Positions 10,305 through 21,129 are shown, counted from the first letter of the stretch. The stretch: 64,000 nucleotides of DNA from Kappaphycus alvarezii (GCA_002205965.3 NADL03000655.1:744001-808000), one strand, 5' to 3'. Notes: a model not told the origin generated them from the sequence alone. Program-made: numbers and translations.

Positions 10305-10594
10305 AACTTCTGCGTATCGTAGATATTTTTACTGTTTGCTTTAGGCCCGCGCTTTCCGCCACTTACTCCATTAGGTTAACCGTCAAGTACGCCCTAGTCG
10401 CCGAAATGCTCTTACGTTCTAATCTAATCTCGTTAGATCGTACGTTCGCAGCCCTCGTGTGCCATCGTCTTTGAATCGTGTTGCTGTTGCTCTTAAACTG
10501 TAACGCCATTCGCAACAAGCCACTTCAAAATCCCCCTGTTAGAACGACTCCCAACCTTTGCTCAACTCACCGTGAATCACCAAAATCTCTCTCC

Positions 10595-10831
10595 TTATAC
10601 CAGTTGAAATTCAGGTAACGGTCCTTTAAGAGGAGTAAGGCCCACTGCATGACGAAGTGTCCCCAACGATAACAACTTGCGGCATCCGCTGTGCAGAAAA
10701 GGACTTAGCACTGTATATAATGCAAGGTGTGATGTGACGCAAAGCTTCACGTCAATCCAATCGTTGGCCTTGCTGCATGCCTTTGTGCTTGCAGACGTGC
10801 CAGTTATGAGCATCCATTTACTAAGAATCAC
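10595..10831 (-). CDS. Unassigned open frame, probably a fragment
   Basis: 78 codons including a GTSASTKAC segment, then SPFLHSGCRKLLSLGTLRHA. I do not recognise it. It lies between two non-LTR fragments and may be another retroelement piece. No signal peptide or membrane segment is seen. Confidence 0.2.
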   Translation of the reverse strand: MILSKWMLITGTSASTKACSKANDWIDVKLCVTSHLALYTVLSPFLHSGCRKLLSLGTLRHAVGLTPLKGPLPEFQLV

Positions 10832-10930
10832 AATGTCTTGAGTGCTCTCTTTGGCTGGACTATATCCAGTAAAACACTGGTCTTAAACTGTTTGGTCAAA
10901 TTGTATACAATGCATCTCTAACCAAAAACC

Positions 10931-12180
10931 TTTGTCCCCATTTGTCTTGAGGGGCACGGGTTCTCCAGGATCGGTCCTGCACTGTACGCCGCTGTCGCCG
11001 CCAGCATTCTGGATGCTACCCACGCCCGCTTACGCACGGCCGCCTACGCTACACCCCGCTCCGTCGCCGTACTTGGGAAACGCACTCGTGGTGATCGATC
11101 CTTCCTGGTCAACAAGGCACGCCCGCCTCTGCGCATTCTCGTCCGCCGGATCCAAGCAGATCCGTTCGTCACCGAACTCGGCGCCTTTGACCCCGCCTAT
11201 CTTGCTGAGTTGCCCGTCAACCCGCAAGCTCATCTACATCGGGGACAGCAAGAGGCTAAGGCAAAGGGGTTTTGGGAAGACGACCTATGGAAGAGGGTTC
11301 CCTGTCCACGCTGCCACTCCGAGGAACCCAAAAGTCACCGAATTCGCGGCCTGGCGTTCCGTCACAGCGCTGCCGCAGCGCTCCTATATGCCCATCCCAC
11401 CACTGCGACGAAGGTGTCGTTGGAGCACTGGGGCGTCTTGCTGCGCAAGCACCTCGGTCTTCCAGTCTACACAGACTCGGTGCCCTTGAAATGCCACCAT
11501 TGCCAGCTGGACCTGGATGTCCATGGTGACCATGCCACAGACCGCTGCGTGTCAGAGTTTGGACGCATTCACCGCCACAACTCCGTTCGCAACCTGCTTG
11601 TATGGCACGTTTTCCGCTCCGCTGGCCTTGACTACGAGTTTGAAGCTGAGATTCTCCTCTCCGGTACGGACTATAGACCCGCCCACATTCTCCTTGTGCA
11701 ACCCCCCGTGATACTGACGACGGCCTGCCGGACCGGCCCATTGCATGCGACTTCCCCGTTCAAACAGTCCTCAATCACCAAAGCGACGCAGGTCGCCGAT
11801 GAGGCTGCCGCCCTCACTCACCACCGCAAGGTCCAGGACTTACAACACAAGCTGCCAAAGCGCCTGGTGCCCCTCTCCCTGCCCTCCCACGACCCAGTTT
11901 TCCGATTCCAGAGTCTGGTATTCGATTCCCTTGGGGACCCCTCTCTGGAGACGGAGTTACCCATGGAAGAGTTTGTACCGCGTGTAGCCAGGAAGTGCCA
12001 CACTTCGGACGCTACTCTTCGCACACGCATCACCAGCGTATCATTTGCGCTTTGTGGTCGTCGGTGCCTATGGCCATCATATCGCGCGCCCCACTGCACG
12101 TGACCGATTTGGTCCATCCAGTTAGTTCTTAACTGAATAGGTGGTCAGTCGGTGCGCACTCAAGACAAGTAATGAGTAAA
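10931..12180 (+). pseudogene. Non-LTR superfamily copy, longest open C-terminal part
   Basis: One frame runs from about 10931 to 11700. It starts with EGHGFSRIGPALYAAVAASI (the GGLG-type segment that follows RT in such elements), then LLRKHLGLPVY, the finger C-HH-C...GDHATDR-C at about 11490-11550, the box RIHRHNSVRNLL, and YRPAHILL, where sister copies have RPAD. A short detour into another frame (about 11705-11780) holds GLPDRPIACDFPV, the expected second acidic block. The original frame then resumes to FDSLGDPS, EEFVPRVARKCHTS and the stop at 12103. The 3' flank CCGATTTGGTCCATCCA...GGTCAGTCGGTG recurs at 27.55 kb and in part at 16.4 and 51.1 kb. The order resembles restriction-like endonuclease ends of R2/NeSL-type elements (inference). 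Confidence 0.65.
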
Positions 12181-12480
12181 TATCATTTTTCGTCGCGAAT
12201 GTGTTAGATACAAATCAGGATAATATCAAATTATGACTCCTTAGAGTTCCGAAACCTCGTCTTTATATCTCCTCCCGCAACCTCTACACTTTCGTAACTC
12301 GCCTTTTCAACCGAATCTCTGATGTCGGAGAATCCCATTCAGAGCTACCAGACGTGTAACCTAGACGAGAAATGTCTTGCAACGGGAGGTGCATTTCGAT
12401 GTGCCGTAGCAGCATAAAGAAAGAGTTGCACATGCGAATGGCAAATGATGTGGCTATGTAACTTCAGTAAGTTCTATGTG

Positions 12481-12540
12481 AAGGTTTGTTTATAGGGGGA
12501 AATTATTGGGTTGTTTACATTTGGAAGATGCGTACGGCTA
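12481..12540 (-). repeat. Non-LTR 3'-end fragment
   Basis: The complement reads CATCTTCCAAATGTAAACAA then CCCAATAATTTCCCCC. This is a diverged copy of the 3' tail at 46.52-46.56 kb. Confidence 0.4.
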
Positions 12541-12798
12541 AGTTCCGGAGTTATCCAGATAGTGACTACGTCGTAAACATGAGTTAACATGCGTGACAGA
12601 CCGCCACTCACCATCGCTAGTTACTGAACCACCGCCTCGTAAAGTCCAGCTCCTCTGCTTGGTCACCTGCGTCATCGACGCCGTCGCCGTTTTCAGAGTT
12701 GAAGTCAGACCAATCCATCCATGTCAAAGGCACCCAGAGGTGCATAGTTCCGCACGGCCCCGTAAGAGCCAGGCCGGTTGCCATCTCCGTCCTCGTAA

Positions 12799-13175
12799 TA
12801 ACCTCACCCGCGCGTCCAGTTGACGTCTGCCCATAGACGCCTTCGGGGGTTTTTGTGATAGGGGCGGCTTCCAGGGAAGATAGGGGCTGCTCGTCACCAG
12901 ATGGTGATGGGCGTTGAGGGGTTCAGTAGAGACAAAGGGTTGACCGGGGGCTTGTATCTGTTGGGAGCCGACGAAGCAGAGTCCACATGGGCAAGGTCCA
13001 AACTGGTAGCCAAATCCGAGTTCTTACTAACCTCGCCCGCGCGCCCAGTTGACGTCTGCCCATAGACGTCTTCGGGTGTGTGTGTGATAGTGGTGGCTTC
13101 GAGGGAAGATAGGGGCTGCTCGTTACCAGATGATGACGAGCGTGAGGGGTTGAGTAGACACGGATTGTTGACCTT
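12799..13175. repeat. Tandem direct duplication, about 229-bp period
   Basis: TAACCTCACCCGCGCGTCCA at 12799 recurs as TAACCTCGCCCGCGCGCCCA at 13028. Similarity continues through GTTGACGTCTGCCCATAGACG and GATAGGGGCTGCTCGT to about 12945 and 13170. It overlaps the 3' half of the minus-strand hypothetical frame. Confidence 0.8.
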
Positions 13176-13658
13176 GGGCTTTTTAGTCCTAGGGCCTGTG
13201 GGGGCCAGCTTTAGGTCTGAGCGCATTCCATCAAAGATGATGAACAGGAGGTCCCGTAGGGACCGATTCAACTGACGAGAGGCAGCCTTCGACGTTTGGG
13301 AATGGGGAAGGAGCCGCGATAAAATAGCTGCCACTACATGTCCGAGCCCGTATCCCCGCCACACCGTAACATTGTGGACACGGACAAAACGCTGCAGGTC
13401 CGACAAGAGGTGTTGGACGTGCGCGTGCAGGTCTTTCAAGTCGGGACGGGGGCTTCGGAGCTTCCTTTGTACTTCCTCCTCCAGCTCGAAGTATAACATT
13501 CTCAGGTAGAAGTAAGAGTGTCCGGGCGGTTTGAGATCATGCGGCAACTGAGACCACATGCGGAGTGCCTTTGCGAAGGGCTTTGCGGGATCAAAGCCTG
13601 CAATGTCGTCCGATCACTCGTCGCACTCTTCTCCATTGTCGTAATCATAATCTTCCAT
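12894..13658 (-). CDS. Hypothetical protein with C-terminal repeat; one internal stop
   Basis: I do not recognise this gene. The open part (13559-12894, 221 codons) begins with an ATG. The same frame extends upstream to an ATG at 13658 with an acidic start (MEDYDYDNGEECDE), broken by a single TGA at 13616-13614. The middle is helical and basic (FYLRMLYFELEEEVQRKL; HVQHLLSDLQRFVRVH). The tail is Ser/Pro/Thr-rich and corresponds to the 229-bp tandem duplication, giving repeated LLNPS-type segments. It could be a decayed element protein or a host gene. No signal peptide or membrane span is seen. Low to moderate support that it is a real gene. Confidence 0.4.
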
Positions 13659-14190
13659 GCTTGCGTTCACTTGAGACTTTAGACAGATGGCCAAGTGAAA
13701 AGGAGCAAAGTGCCGTCTTGCGGTGCACACATGTTTTAAATGTCAAATACAGAACTAGTAATCATCATGTTGGAACCAAAATCAACACGCTTGTAAAGCG
13801 ACTGCTCTTTGTTCTCCTGATGTTCTGCGGGATATACGTTTCGCATAACATCGGGAAAATTCACAACCGCTAAGTATAACAATATCTTTCTATGATTGAA
13901 TAACCCAGGCGATTTTCATAGGGTCTGTCACCCACTTCCTCCTCCCTGCAACCATCAATATCTGCAAGAACCTGGTGGCGAAGAGTTCTTTGTGCGCCGT
14001 ATGATTGCCATGATTTCTGAATTCTCACTGCTATCGTTTCAACAACTCAGAAATTGAAGAAGTATCCATATCACTTCCACGTACATATGAATGCAAATCG
14101 CTCATTCTTTATGCAATGTTACTAACTATGTTTTCTTTCTACTTACATGCAATCGAGACAGCATAGATGCAAGACGTTCTCCCAGACAAA

Positions 14191-14755
14191 TCACGGGTCG
14201 CAACACTGGAATCCAGAGGTCCCGCCTCTCGTGCAGGTTGAGACTGCGCACCTGTTCAAGAATATTCTCCTTCCACAATCATTAGCACTGGCAGTTGCGG
14301 CAAAATTGCCGGTGCGACAAACGCAAGGGCACGGGATGGAAGTATCCGGGGCGGGGAGGTCCCGTGCGCTCGCAGCAATACGTTCCCATCCGTCGCATGC
14401 CTGAAGGAAAGATGCAGCTTTGGACAGCGCACTGGCTGCTAAAAATGATTCGGTTGCATTCTCTAGTAGCGGCACCGACTTGCTGCGACCCGGTACGGCA
14501 CACGCAAGGGCATGAAGGAGGAGGAGATGCACTTGGGGACGGTGAGGGAGGGGCGTCACAGCAGAAGAAGCCAGGTGACATGCGAGGGTTGTTCAGGTTG
14601 CACGGTAGTACTGTGCATCCTCGATTCATGAAAACTGGACGCGCACACTGGATTTCGGCGTTCGTCCTAGCATTAGGCGATCCACGGCACATGCAAGGGC
14701 ACTGCGCTGAGACGAGCGGGACGATGAGAAGGACGAAAGCGATGAATACTCTCAT
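14191..14755 (-). CDS. Secreted protein with three 8-cysteine repeats (third out of frame)
   Basis: From ATG 14755 the frame opens with a clear signal peptide (MRVFIAFVLLIVPLVSA), then QCPCMCR. Two repeats follow in frame, each of the form C-P-C-x-C-R ... C ... (V/I)F ... C-x-V-x-x-C ... G-x-x-C-C, about 48 residues with eight Cys. A short Pro/Ser linker (PPSPSPSASPPP) separates them. A third repeat of the same form (CPCVCRTG to FQCCDP, then TGA at 14191) follows after another Pro-rich linker, but in a different frame. The first frame ends near 14282. Either one base has been gained or lost in the linker (about 14325-14350) or the sequence has an error. The protein would be extracellular or in the wall, with four possible disulfides per repeat. 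I recognise no named family. This is the most gene-like unit in the window. Confidence 0.7.
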
Positions 14756-14999
14756 TGAGACTGGATTTCGTTGTCGGCCTGTGGGATGATGTGGTACTGA
14801 CGAAGTTTTTCACCGTGGTTGCGTCGCAGAGCAAGAAATGTCTATGCACCACTCAGTCGCTTGCCGGTACGTGGGCATCAACCTTCTATTTATTACGTTT
14901 GAACCATCACTAATGCTTTCCCTACACCTGTTTGATGTTTTGTCAAATCCGCTAAGGATTAGGGTGGTTTTTATGATAGAGTACGATAAGTATTCGAGA

Positions 15000-16350
15000 A
15001 TGAAGATTGAGTCTTGAAAGTATGCAACCATGTTTATGTCGATTGACTCTGTTGAGCGGGCTAGAGCTGTGACTGGTCCGGATTCATAGATGGGAATATG
15101 ATTAAACCATTTTTGTGACGTGCCTCGTGGTTAGTAAGCCGGATTATGAGCAAATGTTAGGTTAAGCTTATGATAAAGCAACTTTGGTACAGTATTGACA
15201 AACTTATGCAAAAACTCAATATCCACTGAAAGCTGGGTTATCATACAATCAACTGCCAGGATGTTTTCCTCCTGTTCATACATCAAGACTTTCCAAACTG
15301 CAAACTGCGGTGCAAGCAAATTAATGGCAAACGATGAGCGTATCCAATGTCATACACGTTTAAGGGCATAGCAGTACGACCCCAGTAACCAACTGTAAAA
15401 TGCTGCCAGGACTAAATTAATTGGGCGTAAACTCCTGATTGATTTGTCTTGCGGGTATTTCTATACAGTACCTTTCTACAATGCCTGCTCTGCCAATCAC
15501 AAACATTACCGCCCCCCTACATCTCTCGTATTTATTTTCTCGCTGGCGTCAACTTTGTTAGACAGGGATGCCGTTCATTAGAGGTGGTATTGCAGTGCAG
15601 AAAAATGGACACTGCAGTAACGTACTATGCATCTTGATGAAGCACTACGTACAGCAAGTTTCTTACGTAGGTTCCTCCCCCGAATGTATTTGTTTCCTGA
15701 AAGGGCGACGCTACGGTATCATAAAATTTATGCTCATAATGTACGTAAGGCTACCCTAAAGGTAACTATGCCACACTGGTGCATTAATTTGTTGCACCAG
15801 TGCAATGACCACCACTAATTCTAAGCATTAGGAATCCTATTGTTTCACAAATCCTGATGTGGGATGCAAGTACCTTACAGTTGAAAATGCCACAGCATAA
15901 CAAACACGAGGGAACTGGAACTGGGACCTTTACCAACGGTTCTTGTCGAGTAAACTGCACTTTGTTTAAAACTTTTACGCAAGGTAGTCAATTGAAGTAT
16001 GACCAACAGACAGTATTCAATGTTAAAAACAACTTTACGTCAGCAGTTTCCCGATGCAACACTATTTGTAGCATGGGCTTTAGATCAACCGGAGCCTCAC
16101 ACCGAAAAGGGCCACTTGCGTGAAAGATAGTTTAATGAAAGCAAAACCCACTGCGTTGGCATATCAGAGGCACCTGTTATTCGGAATTCGATTGCGGTGT
16201 TTGTCAAGATACTCGTGACTGCCACATTATCATCTGCTGGAGAATTCACATCAACATGTCACATTACCTGGAGCTCAGGAAAGGAGGGCAGCTATTCTAC
16301 TTGGTCCACACATAATACCCTCACACGCATACCCAGTTTGGAGAGAAGAT
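15000..16350. other. No recognisable gene
   Basis: Only short open frames without conserved features on either strand. Moderately AT-rich. Confidence 0.35.
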
Positions 16351-16359
16351 GATACTTGC

Positions 16360-16445
16360 CGCTTAGCTATATAGAGTGTGTACTGACTGACAGACTATTC
16401 AGTGAAGAGCTAATTGGATGAACCACGTCGGCCACGTGCAGGGAG
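16360..16445 (-). repeat. Non-LTR 3'-end fragment
   Basis: Read on the minus strand, TGCACGTGGCCGACGTGGTT, then CATCCAATTAGCTCTTCACT and GAATAGTCTGTCAGTCAGTA line up with the 3' flank of the copy ending at 12.1 kb (CACGTGACCGATTTGGTCCA; CTGAATAGGTGGTCAGTCGG). Only the last bases of the element are present. Confidence 0.55.
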
Positions 16446-16929
16446 GTAGTGTCAACGGCATCTACTCTCCCTGATTTATCTCACAAGTGACAGAGTCGCC
16501 AATTTTTTCGCAGGAGGGTGCGTTTCAATCTTCCTGCATTCCCTTCACAGAAATGCAAAGGAATTCGTTTCAGTCCCGGGGCGGGATTGTGGCGCTTAAT
16601 CATGCTAAAGGGCCAACCTTAATCGCTCTAGTGAACAAGACTGTCGTAAACGAGCATGAGTTGAGACCACTCGGAGAACCTCAAGGACACTTCCATCCCA
16701 TACGCCCTCGCCCCATCGTCACACACCCCTTAACGTGTCCTTTCCAAATTGAAAATTATTCCAGTCGATACCGAAGCTTGAAGAACCGGTCTGGAGCGTG
16801 ATGACTTCAAACTTTACTACATATTTGGAAGTGAGAAATTAGCAGAGTAATATAAAATTGTGTTTGATCCATCGACTGCAGGGAGTGATCAACTTTACAG
16901 TATTCCCCCTGATGAGTCAAGACTTATGG

Positions 16930-17175
16930 CAGATTTGTATATACTTAACCAATGCCACGCTGCCGCGGCCGTTATGTCTAACGCGACATGCCTGCTCGCT
17001 GGCATTGGGCCGGCCCTGAAAGGAATGTTATTTAGTGTTCCCCATCAGTGACGACTTTTGCCGCACAACGCACCAGCGGCGTACATATAGCGAAAGAAGT
17101 TTAATGCGTTCAGTATCTACTGATACTGAATCCGACCACATCTTCCATGCATTAAATAACCCAAAAATTTCCGTG
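16930..17175 (+). pseudogene. Non-LTR C-terminus and 3' tail fragment
   Basis: The plus strand encodes QCHAAAAVMSNATCLLAGIG, the C-terminal signature of one subfamily (elsewhere QRHAAAAVMSNAACLLAGIE at 47.0 kb). The 3' tail follows: CCCATCAGTGACGACTTTTG ... GACCACATCTTCCATGCATT ... AACCCAAAAATTTCC. The tail is interrupted by a short extra block at about 17091-17131 that is absent from sister copies. Confidence 0.6.
17091..17131 (-). repeat. About 40-bp micro-insertion matching another element's 3' end
   Basis: GAAAGAAGTTTAATGCGTTC followed by AGTATCTACTG is the reverse complement of 9632-9662, the last bases of the 396-bp insertion. Sister copies (46.49-46.51 kb) lack this block between the TATA-like bases and CCGACCACATC. 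Confidence 0.6.
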
Positions 17176-17199
17176 ATTTGTACAATGAAAAAAGGGAAA

Positions 17200-18570
17200 T
17201 TCACGCATCGGTTAGTCTCAACGAAAACTCCAAACTTTTGCTATTGGCTCTTGATAGGTGATCCTGCGGACAGCGATAGATTGAATGGGCACGTGACCAC
17301 AACTGGAGAGCGCCTTGAGTTAATGGTTACGGTTTTTGGTCTGTCAACGAGAATGATTTTCTTGAGTGAACCAATGAATATGACCTACGGCAACATGAGC
17401 AAAGGACAATATTTTCGTCAACGTCACATACTACTCGAAATTTGGTTCCTCTTTAGACCTCACATCACCACCAAGGATTTAGGATTGTACAGAACAAAGA
17501 GCTGCACTGTACTGTACAGTAGGGGTTTCTCCAAGTTGAAAATTTGAGAGCTAGCGTATGATCAACCATCAGGTGGAGAAAACAATTTCTATTGCAGTAT
17601 GTCAGTAGTCAGCATCCAAATAGATTCTTAACTGCCCTGCTGTGCAGTGCATCATTATTCACTTCGGCTCCATTGAGCAGGGCTAATCTCCCTACATGTT
17701 GATTTTCGTAGGAATACTTTGGGGGTTGGCGTCTGAAAGTCGATGGCCTCAGCAATAGTTTGCAGGTTCTAATGAAACGTCCGTTCGACTTTGTGGTCTA
17801 CGGTCGTAATATTTCACATCACATTGAGGGTTCCATTGCAGGCTAGCCGCAGTTACTTTCTGAATAGGTTTGTTACACTCCAGCTATTTGCATGCAACAT
17901 GAAAGATAAACTTTACAGCATTTATATCAATGGTCCAGAGCAGGAACCGACTATGTTGCTAGCTAAGTGCAAACCGGGCGGTCCACGTCGGCCACATTAA
18001 AATGAAACAGCAAAGTACACCTCAGCTAACAAGACAGACAAGTTGCAAGGACTCGAGGTTCCGCAGAGAGCCAACTGCTGATTACGAAATTAATTAATTA
18101 TTTAAATCAGAATGTTCAAAGAGGTCAAATAATTTATTTTTTCATTACTTTCATGGCCTCCACAAAGCTGGATGAAGAAATGCTGTCTTCAAAAAAAACC
18201 TAGTCCTCTAAAATCATAACTGAAAATCATCGTCAATCTAGGACTTCTCTTGCCATTGTTCCAAACAATCTTAATCTTACAGTGATAGGAAAACAGTAAG
18301 GATTTAATTGAAGAGGGATGTGCTGGGTACAGCAGTATTGTCCATACTACAGGAATGTAAGGACCGCATTCGACGTATCGTGCAAGGATCAAGGGGAAGC
18401 TCATGGCGAATTTCTGATGGTGGAAAAGGCCAGTTGTTCTCCAAAGGTCTTGGTATAATACCGCATTCTAGATACCAACTATCAGACAAGACCTAGCGAA
18501 TAAGCTACTCTCAGGGATTTTGTGGTTACAGATGCGGACAGCTTGAGTCCGTCGCAGTATCAAGAAGTGC
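17200..18570. other. No recognisable gene
   Basis: An open frame reaches 17547 on the plus strand but begins inside a repeat tail and has no recognisable features. A CTGTACTGTACAG motif lies at 17507-17519. Confidence 0.35.
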
Positions 18571-18581
18571 ATCGATTTACT

Positions 18582-18950
18582 CTAGGATGAAAATGGAGAG
18601 CTTATTATCCAGGAAAACGTCTGGTGAAGGCGACGGCGATTTACGGACATAGCGGTGTAGTAAACGACGAGACAACCAAGGCTGGTGAGTACTGTAGCAT
18701 CGCTTTCTCGGACGATGGCAAAGTACCATTTTTTACAGCGATGAAATTCGCCACCTGCTAGGTACCCACTTCGAAACCAGTCCCAATGCAACCATAGATA
18801 TCAACCGTGGGGTGGAACTGAATGCCCAAATCGGCGCAAAGACCTGCATAATGACGCCGTTTTTCAGTTCAACGACAACAGTGGCATCCATGATGGTCTC
18901 GATCCGACAGTTCATTGGCAAGTGGATGGGAGGCTGACAAACAGCCCACC
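18582..18950 (-). pseudogene. Non-LTR superfamily fragment (post-finger region)
   Basis: The minus strand reads RHHYAGLCADLGIQFHPTVD followed by IYGCIGTGFEVGT. This parallels KRHHYHTSCEYYGLDPHLMV and CGCIGPGFDQ in the 9.8-10.3 kb copy. Stops and frame changes break it. Confidence 0.5.
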
Positions 18951-19039
18951 GGCCGTGCAGGGTATTCTGCCTGCATCCTAGTGTATCAAAATATCAAGCC
19001 TATAAGACAACGCGCTGCGGGACCAGCTCATTGCTGCCC

Positions 19040-19470
19040 TCCGCAGCGTTGCTCGAAACTACGGGGTTCAAGTTTTTCGATAATACCGTTTTCCGAATCC
19101 ACCGCTTCCCGACCCCGGCTTGGACACCTCCTCCCTCCTTTTGAGCGCCTCCGACATGCCGCCCACTTTCTCAGGCGGGTGTGCGGTGATACCGAACCCC
19201 CACACGAGACTGCGCCTAGACATGTACATCTCCGACTCGGAGTTTTCTGCTTCCCCGCATAGATTCGATGTCTCTGTCACCAGCCCGCATTCCTCCTCCT
19301 ATGCTCATGCTGGTCCTACATCACACCTGGTCCACAAGCAAACTGAAAAAGGACGTCATCATGCAGGCATTTTCGTACACGTGTAGCAAAAAACCCGCTT
19401 CCCACCTTGTACCGCACCAGATTTCTTTTTCCCTTTGCTCAGCAGTCGGAAAATTGCAAAGGTAGGCAAT
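19040..19470 (+). pseudogene. Non-LTR superfamily fragment (endonuclease-like region)
   Basis: TRLRLDMYISDSEFSASPHR then FDVSVTSPHSSSYAHAGP shows the RPAD-distal block with the xDVSVTSPHS motif shared with the 9.8-10.3 kb copy (FYVSVISPHSSGS). It lies back to back with the minus-strand fragment at 18.58-18.95 kb. Frame breaks follow at 19384. Confidence 0.55.
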
Positions 19471-19521
19471 GTGCGGCTCTACAGAGACTCTCTCTGATGG
19501 GGTCATGACGTAATACGGTAC

Positions 19522-19996
19522 ACTAGTGTCTATTGGACCGTTGTCCTCATATGAGGACATTTGTCCTCATATGAGGACTACTTTCAGCACTTCTTTTCAA
19601 TACAAACTTTTTTACCTCAGCGCATTTCTTGTCCCTCCGCATTAGTTCATGAGTGTAGATGGCCGATCAAAACAAACTTTTCAAGATTGTTGACCTCGGT
19701 GAAGGCTAGACCAATTTTCCCTCACCAGCTTCCGCTCTTCGCAAGAAGTTGTGAAAACGACTTCATTTTGGAAGGTAAAATAGTTCGTATTATCGTGGGG
19801 GGTTTCAGAAACGAGGGCGCATGTACAGTAAAAATTACTGTACTGTAACTAAACATAAAAAACCTTTTTTCCAGTAAAAATTTCGGGCTTCCAAAACATT
19901 TTCCTTTCCAAAATGTAACGGAAATTGTCCTCATATGAGGACAAAGTGTGCCTCATATAAGGACAGTGCGTGGTCGGATAGACACTAGTCAGGAAA
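19522..19996. mobile_element. MITE-like element with palindromic terminal repeats
   Basis: The left end ACTAGTGTCTATTGGACC, then TGTCCTCATATGAGGACA (twice, overlapping the motif GTCCTCATATGAGGAC), is mirrored at the right end: ...TTGTCCTCATATGAGGACAA, a diverged second palindrome, GGTCGGATAGACACTAGT. The terminal inverted repeats are about 58 bp with a few mismatches. Each end contains tandem perfect or near-perfect 16-bp palindromes. The flanks share TAATACGGTAC at 19511-19521 and 19997-20007, a possible target duplication; the right copy is offset a few bases from the TIR. There is no credible coding capacity inside, so this is a non-autonomous DNA element. Its superfamily is unknown. Confidence 0.75.
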
Positions 19997-19999
19997 TAA

Positions 20000-21120
20000 T
20001 ACGGTACAGTACATGTACTGTACAGTATGTAAGGTTACATAGCTAGAGCACAAAGCAGGAGACATTGTGCGACGAATACAGCGAATTAACAGCAGCTCCC
20101 TGTTGTTCACTGTAGTTTACAGTACACCGTATTCCCGCAGTTTTATTGTCTGCTGGAACATCTCATTTTGCGCGAGAATACAAGAGATTAGGTCTACTAC
20201 GTATGACTTTTTGCGCAAATGCACTCTCACGGCGGGAGGTGTCGGGGCTGTTTGACGCTGGCCTGCCCGATAACCTCGTGCTAGCAGCCTTGCCGTCGGC
20301 CCCGCCGGCTGCCACTGGCTGTCTTTGTCGGCAGAGAGAGGAACCGACCTGCAATGACAATGGGCCACTAGTGCAGGGCGTCACTTTCATAACCTGCTGC
20401 CGCATGCCGTTAGGTTAAGACCGCTCGGACAATTCCCTGTGTATCGCATGCACCGACAGCCACGTTGCGAGCCGCGTTGGTTATGGTAACAGCTGGTACG
20501 GGTTCTGAATCGGCACAGGTCTGTCTTGGTTGTTCTCAGGACAATGATGGGGTGCACTGCTCCCTTCTCTGAAACGAATATATCTTCCAACAGTAAAGAA
20601 ATTGGAGAGCTTCTCGAGAGCCAAAATAGTCCTCATGCATAGACACGTACTGTCTGAAACGGCATGCCTCCTCGCCTGCCTTGACCCGTCGATGCAGTCA
20701 CAGGGTCACGGAGGAGCAGAGCGGTTTCCCTTTTCTCCTTTCCTCCTCTCCAAACCCCGCTAGAAGTGCCAGACGTCGAAGTAAACTGATCCATCATTCC
20801 CCCCTTTTCGAGTCGATTGTGGTCTGGAAAACTGTAGGGTAGATTGAATATATCTTCCAACAGCAAAATAAACCAAAACTTTCCCCTCTGCAGTAACTAC
20901 AAAGCAGGCCACTCTGTCACGGGTTTTGGCTGTTTCAACCGGCAAACTCCATCCGGAATGCCGTCGTATCGCACCATCGCCTGTCCCGAGAACGGAACTA
21001 AGCCTCTGATAATCTTTTCCTCCAACAAGCCAACGCCGCAACCCCACTATTTATCTTGTAACACTAGTATCATATTGCCCTTCAAGCCGGTCACCCGCAC
21101 AAAGGCTGCATAGATCGCAG
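20000..21120. other. Mixed repeat fragments, no secure gene
   Basis: A GC-rich patch (20140-20420) has open frames on both strands that I cannot assign. Element 3'-tail sequence (ATATCTTCCAACAGTAAA or -CAAAA) occurs near 20578 and 20849. The stretch 20810-20885 is an inverted-orientation relative of 22765-22850 (both contain TTTCCAGAC...CACAATCGA). Confidence 0.35.
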
Positions 21121-21129
21121 TAGTCGCAG

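Noticed and set aside
11030-11746. Minus-strand frames opposite the 10.9-12.1 kb copy
   Set aside because: GC-rich shadows of the conserved plus-strand finger/RHN frame.
14282-14755. Reading the two-repeat frame as certainly complete
   Set aside because: Its last residues are an out-of-frame reading of the third repeat (PLRLSHRQF...), so the apparent end is probably a frameshift product.
17035-17547. 170-codon open frame as a gene
   Set aside because: It starts within a retroelement tail (and its micro-insertion) and shows no recognisable domain or composition of a real protein.
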